A stretch of 5,865 nucleotides of DNA from Candidatus Fermentibacteraceae bacterium (GTDB lineage: Bacteria; Fermentibacterota; Fermentibacteria; Fermentibacterales; JCC-6). The stretch's first letter is position 1, and every line of letters begins with the position of its first letter. Where the stretch lies: assembly GCA_029932015.1 (NCBI GenBank), contig JAOZQW010000152.1, positions 1 to 5,865 of the forward strand, given 5' to 3'. The position numbers were made by a program, and so were the translations under genes. Shown piece by piece: positions 5,766 to 5,865 of the stretch. The notes under the pieces were generated by a model. That model did no database searches and was not told the origin of the DNA. It was given only the letters and a program-made list of their open reading frames with translations.

Positions 5766-5865
5766 ATGTTTCTCAGAACAGTGTCCCGCAAGAACCGCGA
5801 CGGATCGAAGGTCTCCTACCTCCAGATAGTGGAAAACCACTGGAACCAGGAGAAGCAGGTGTCCC
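5719..5865 (+). mobile_element. Left part of an IS1634-type insertion sequence, cut by the window edge
   Basis: The only firm evidence is the transposase start at 5766. The given start is a minimum guess, set at a near-direct repeat (TGACAGTACCTA at 5719-5730, TGACAGTATCTA at 5748-5759, 11 of 12 matching) of the kind expected for transposase binding near an element end. The terminal inverted repeat and target duplication cannot be identified without the right end, and the true left boundary may lie further upstream. Confidence 0.45.
5766..5865 (+). CDS. Partial: IS1634-family (IS4-superfamily) transposase, N-terminus
   Basis: The frame is open to the window edge for 33 codons, beginning MFLRTVSRKNRDGSKVSYLQ and continuing through IVENHW. 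The pattern 'MF-[LI]-R-x-x-x-[RK]-K-N-x-D-G-S-x-x-x-Y-L-Q-[IL]-V-E' is the typical start of IS1634-type DDE transposases. The catalytic DDE residues lie beyond the window. The ATG is the only good start, because an in-frame TGA sits at 5748-5750, 15 bp upstream. There is no clear Shine-Dalgarno, which fits the weak translation usual for transposases. Whether the gene is intact cannot be judged. Confidence 0.78.
   Translation, partial: MFLRTVSRKNRDGSKVSYLQIVENHWNQEKQVS

Overview
This 5.9-kb bacterial window has a mid-range base composition and typical Shine-Dalgarno sites. It holds three complete genes and two genes cut by the window edges. Nothing in it fixes the lineage. The four-PAS soluble hybrid kinase, the non-pyrrolysine MttB-family methyltransferase, and a secreted protein with an 'ADDF...GLPG...TTW' style suggest an uncultured or anaerobic Gram-negative-type lineage (delta-proteobacterial or an FCB-like candidate phylum). 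That is an impression from family style, not a phylogenetic result.

Layout. Positions 1-1706 (minus strand) hold a two-gene unit: an MttB-superfamily corrinoid methyltransferase, then, in an ATGA stop/start overlap, the first 83 codons of a protein resembling the vitamin B12-dependent methionine synthase activation-domain family. A 14-bp perfect inverted repeat sits exactly on this junction. Upstream of the unit (1707-1891) lies a plausible promoter with a consensus -35 hexamer. It is bracketed by an 11-bp inverted repeat and preceded by a 14-bp perfect palindrome. Positions 1892-2554 (minus) encode a small secreted protein of unknown function. Positions 2555-2813 are a divergent intergenic region with an imperfect hairpin and two pairs of 8-bp direct repeats, each pair spaced by 20 bp. 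Positions 2814-5525 (plus) encode a 903-residue hybrid sensor histidine kinase. Positions 5526-5765 are a non-coding, visibly more A+T-rich tail with a small hairpin and a near-perfect 12-bp direct repeat. From 5766 the N-terminus of an IS1634-type (IS4-superfamily) transposase begins, so the window ends inside an insertion sequence.

How the genes fit together. The methyltransferase and its overlapping neighbour make biochemical sense as a pair: corrinoid methyl transfer needs Co(I), and activation-domain proteins are linked to corrinoid reactivation or binding. The cognate corrinoid protein and second methyltransferase are not in view and may lie beyond position 1. The kinase is divergent from the secreted-protein gene and has no evident partner here. 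Its link to the methyltransferase unit is unproven.

The most notable structure is the junction hairpin at 236-271. In the mRNA it would place a Shine-Dalgarno-like GAGGA in an 8-nt apical loop and the AUG at the first base of the 3' arm. I found no CRISPR array, tRNA, rRNA, or evidence of a new defence system.
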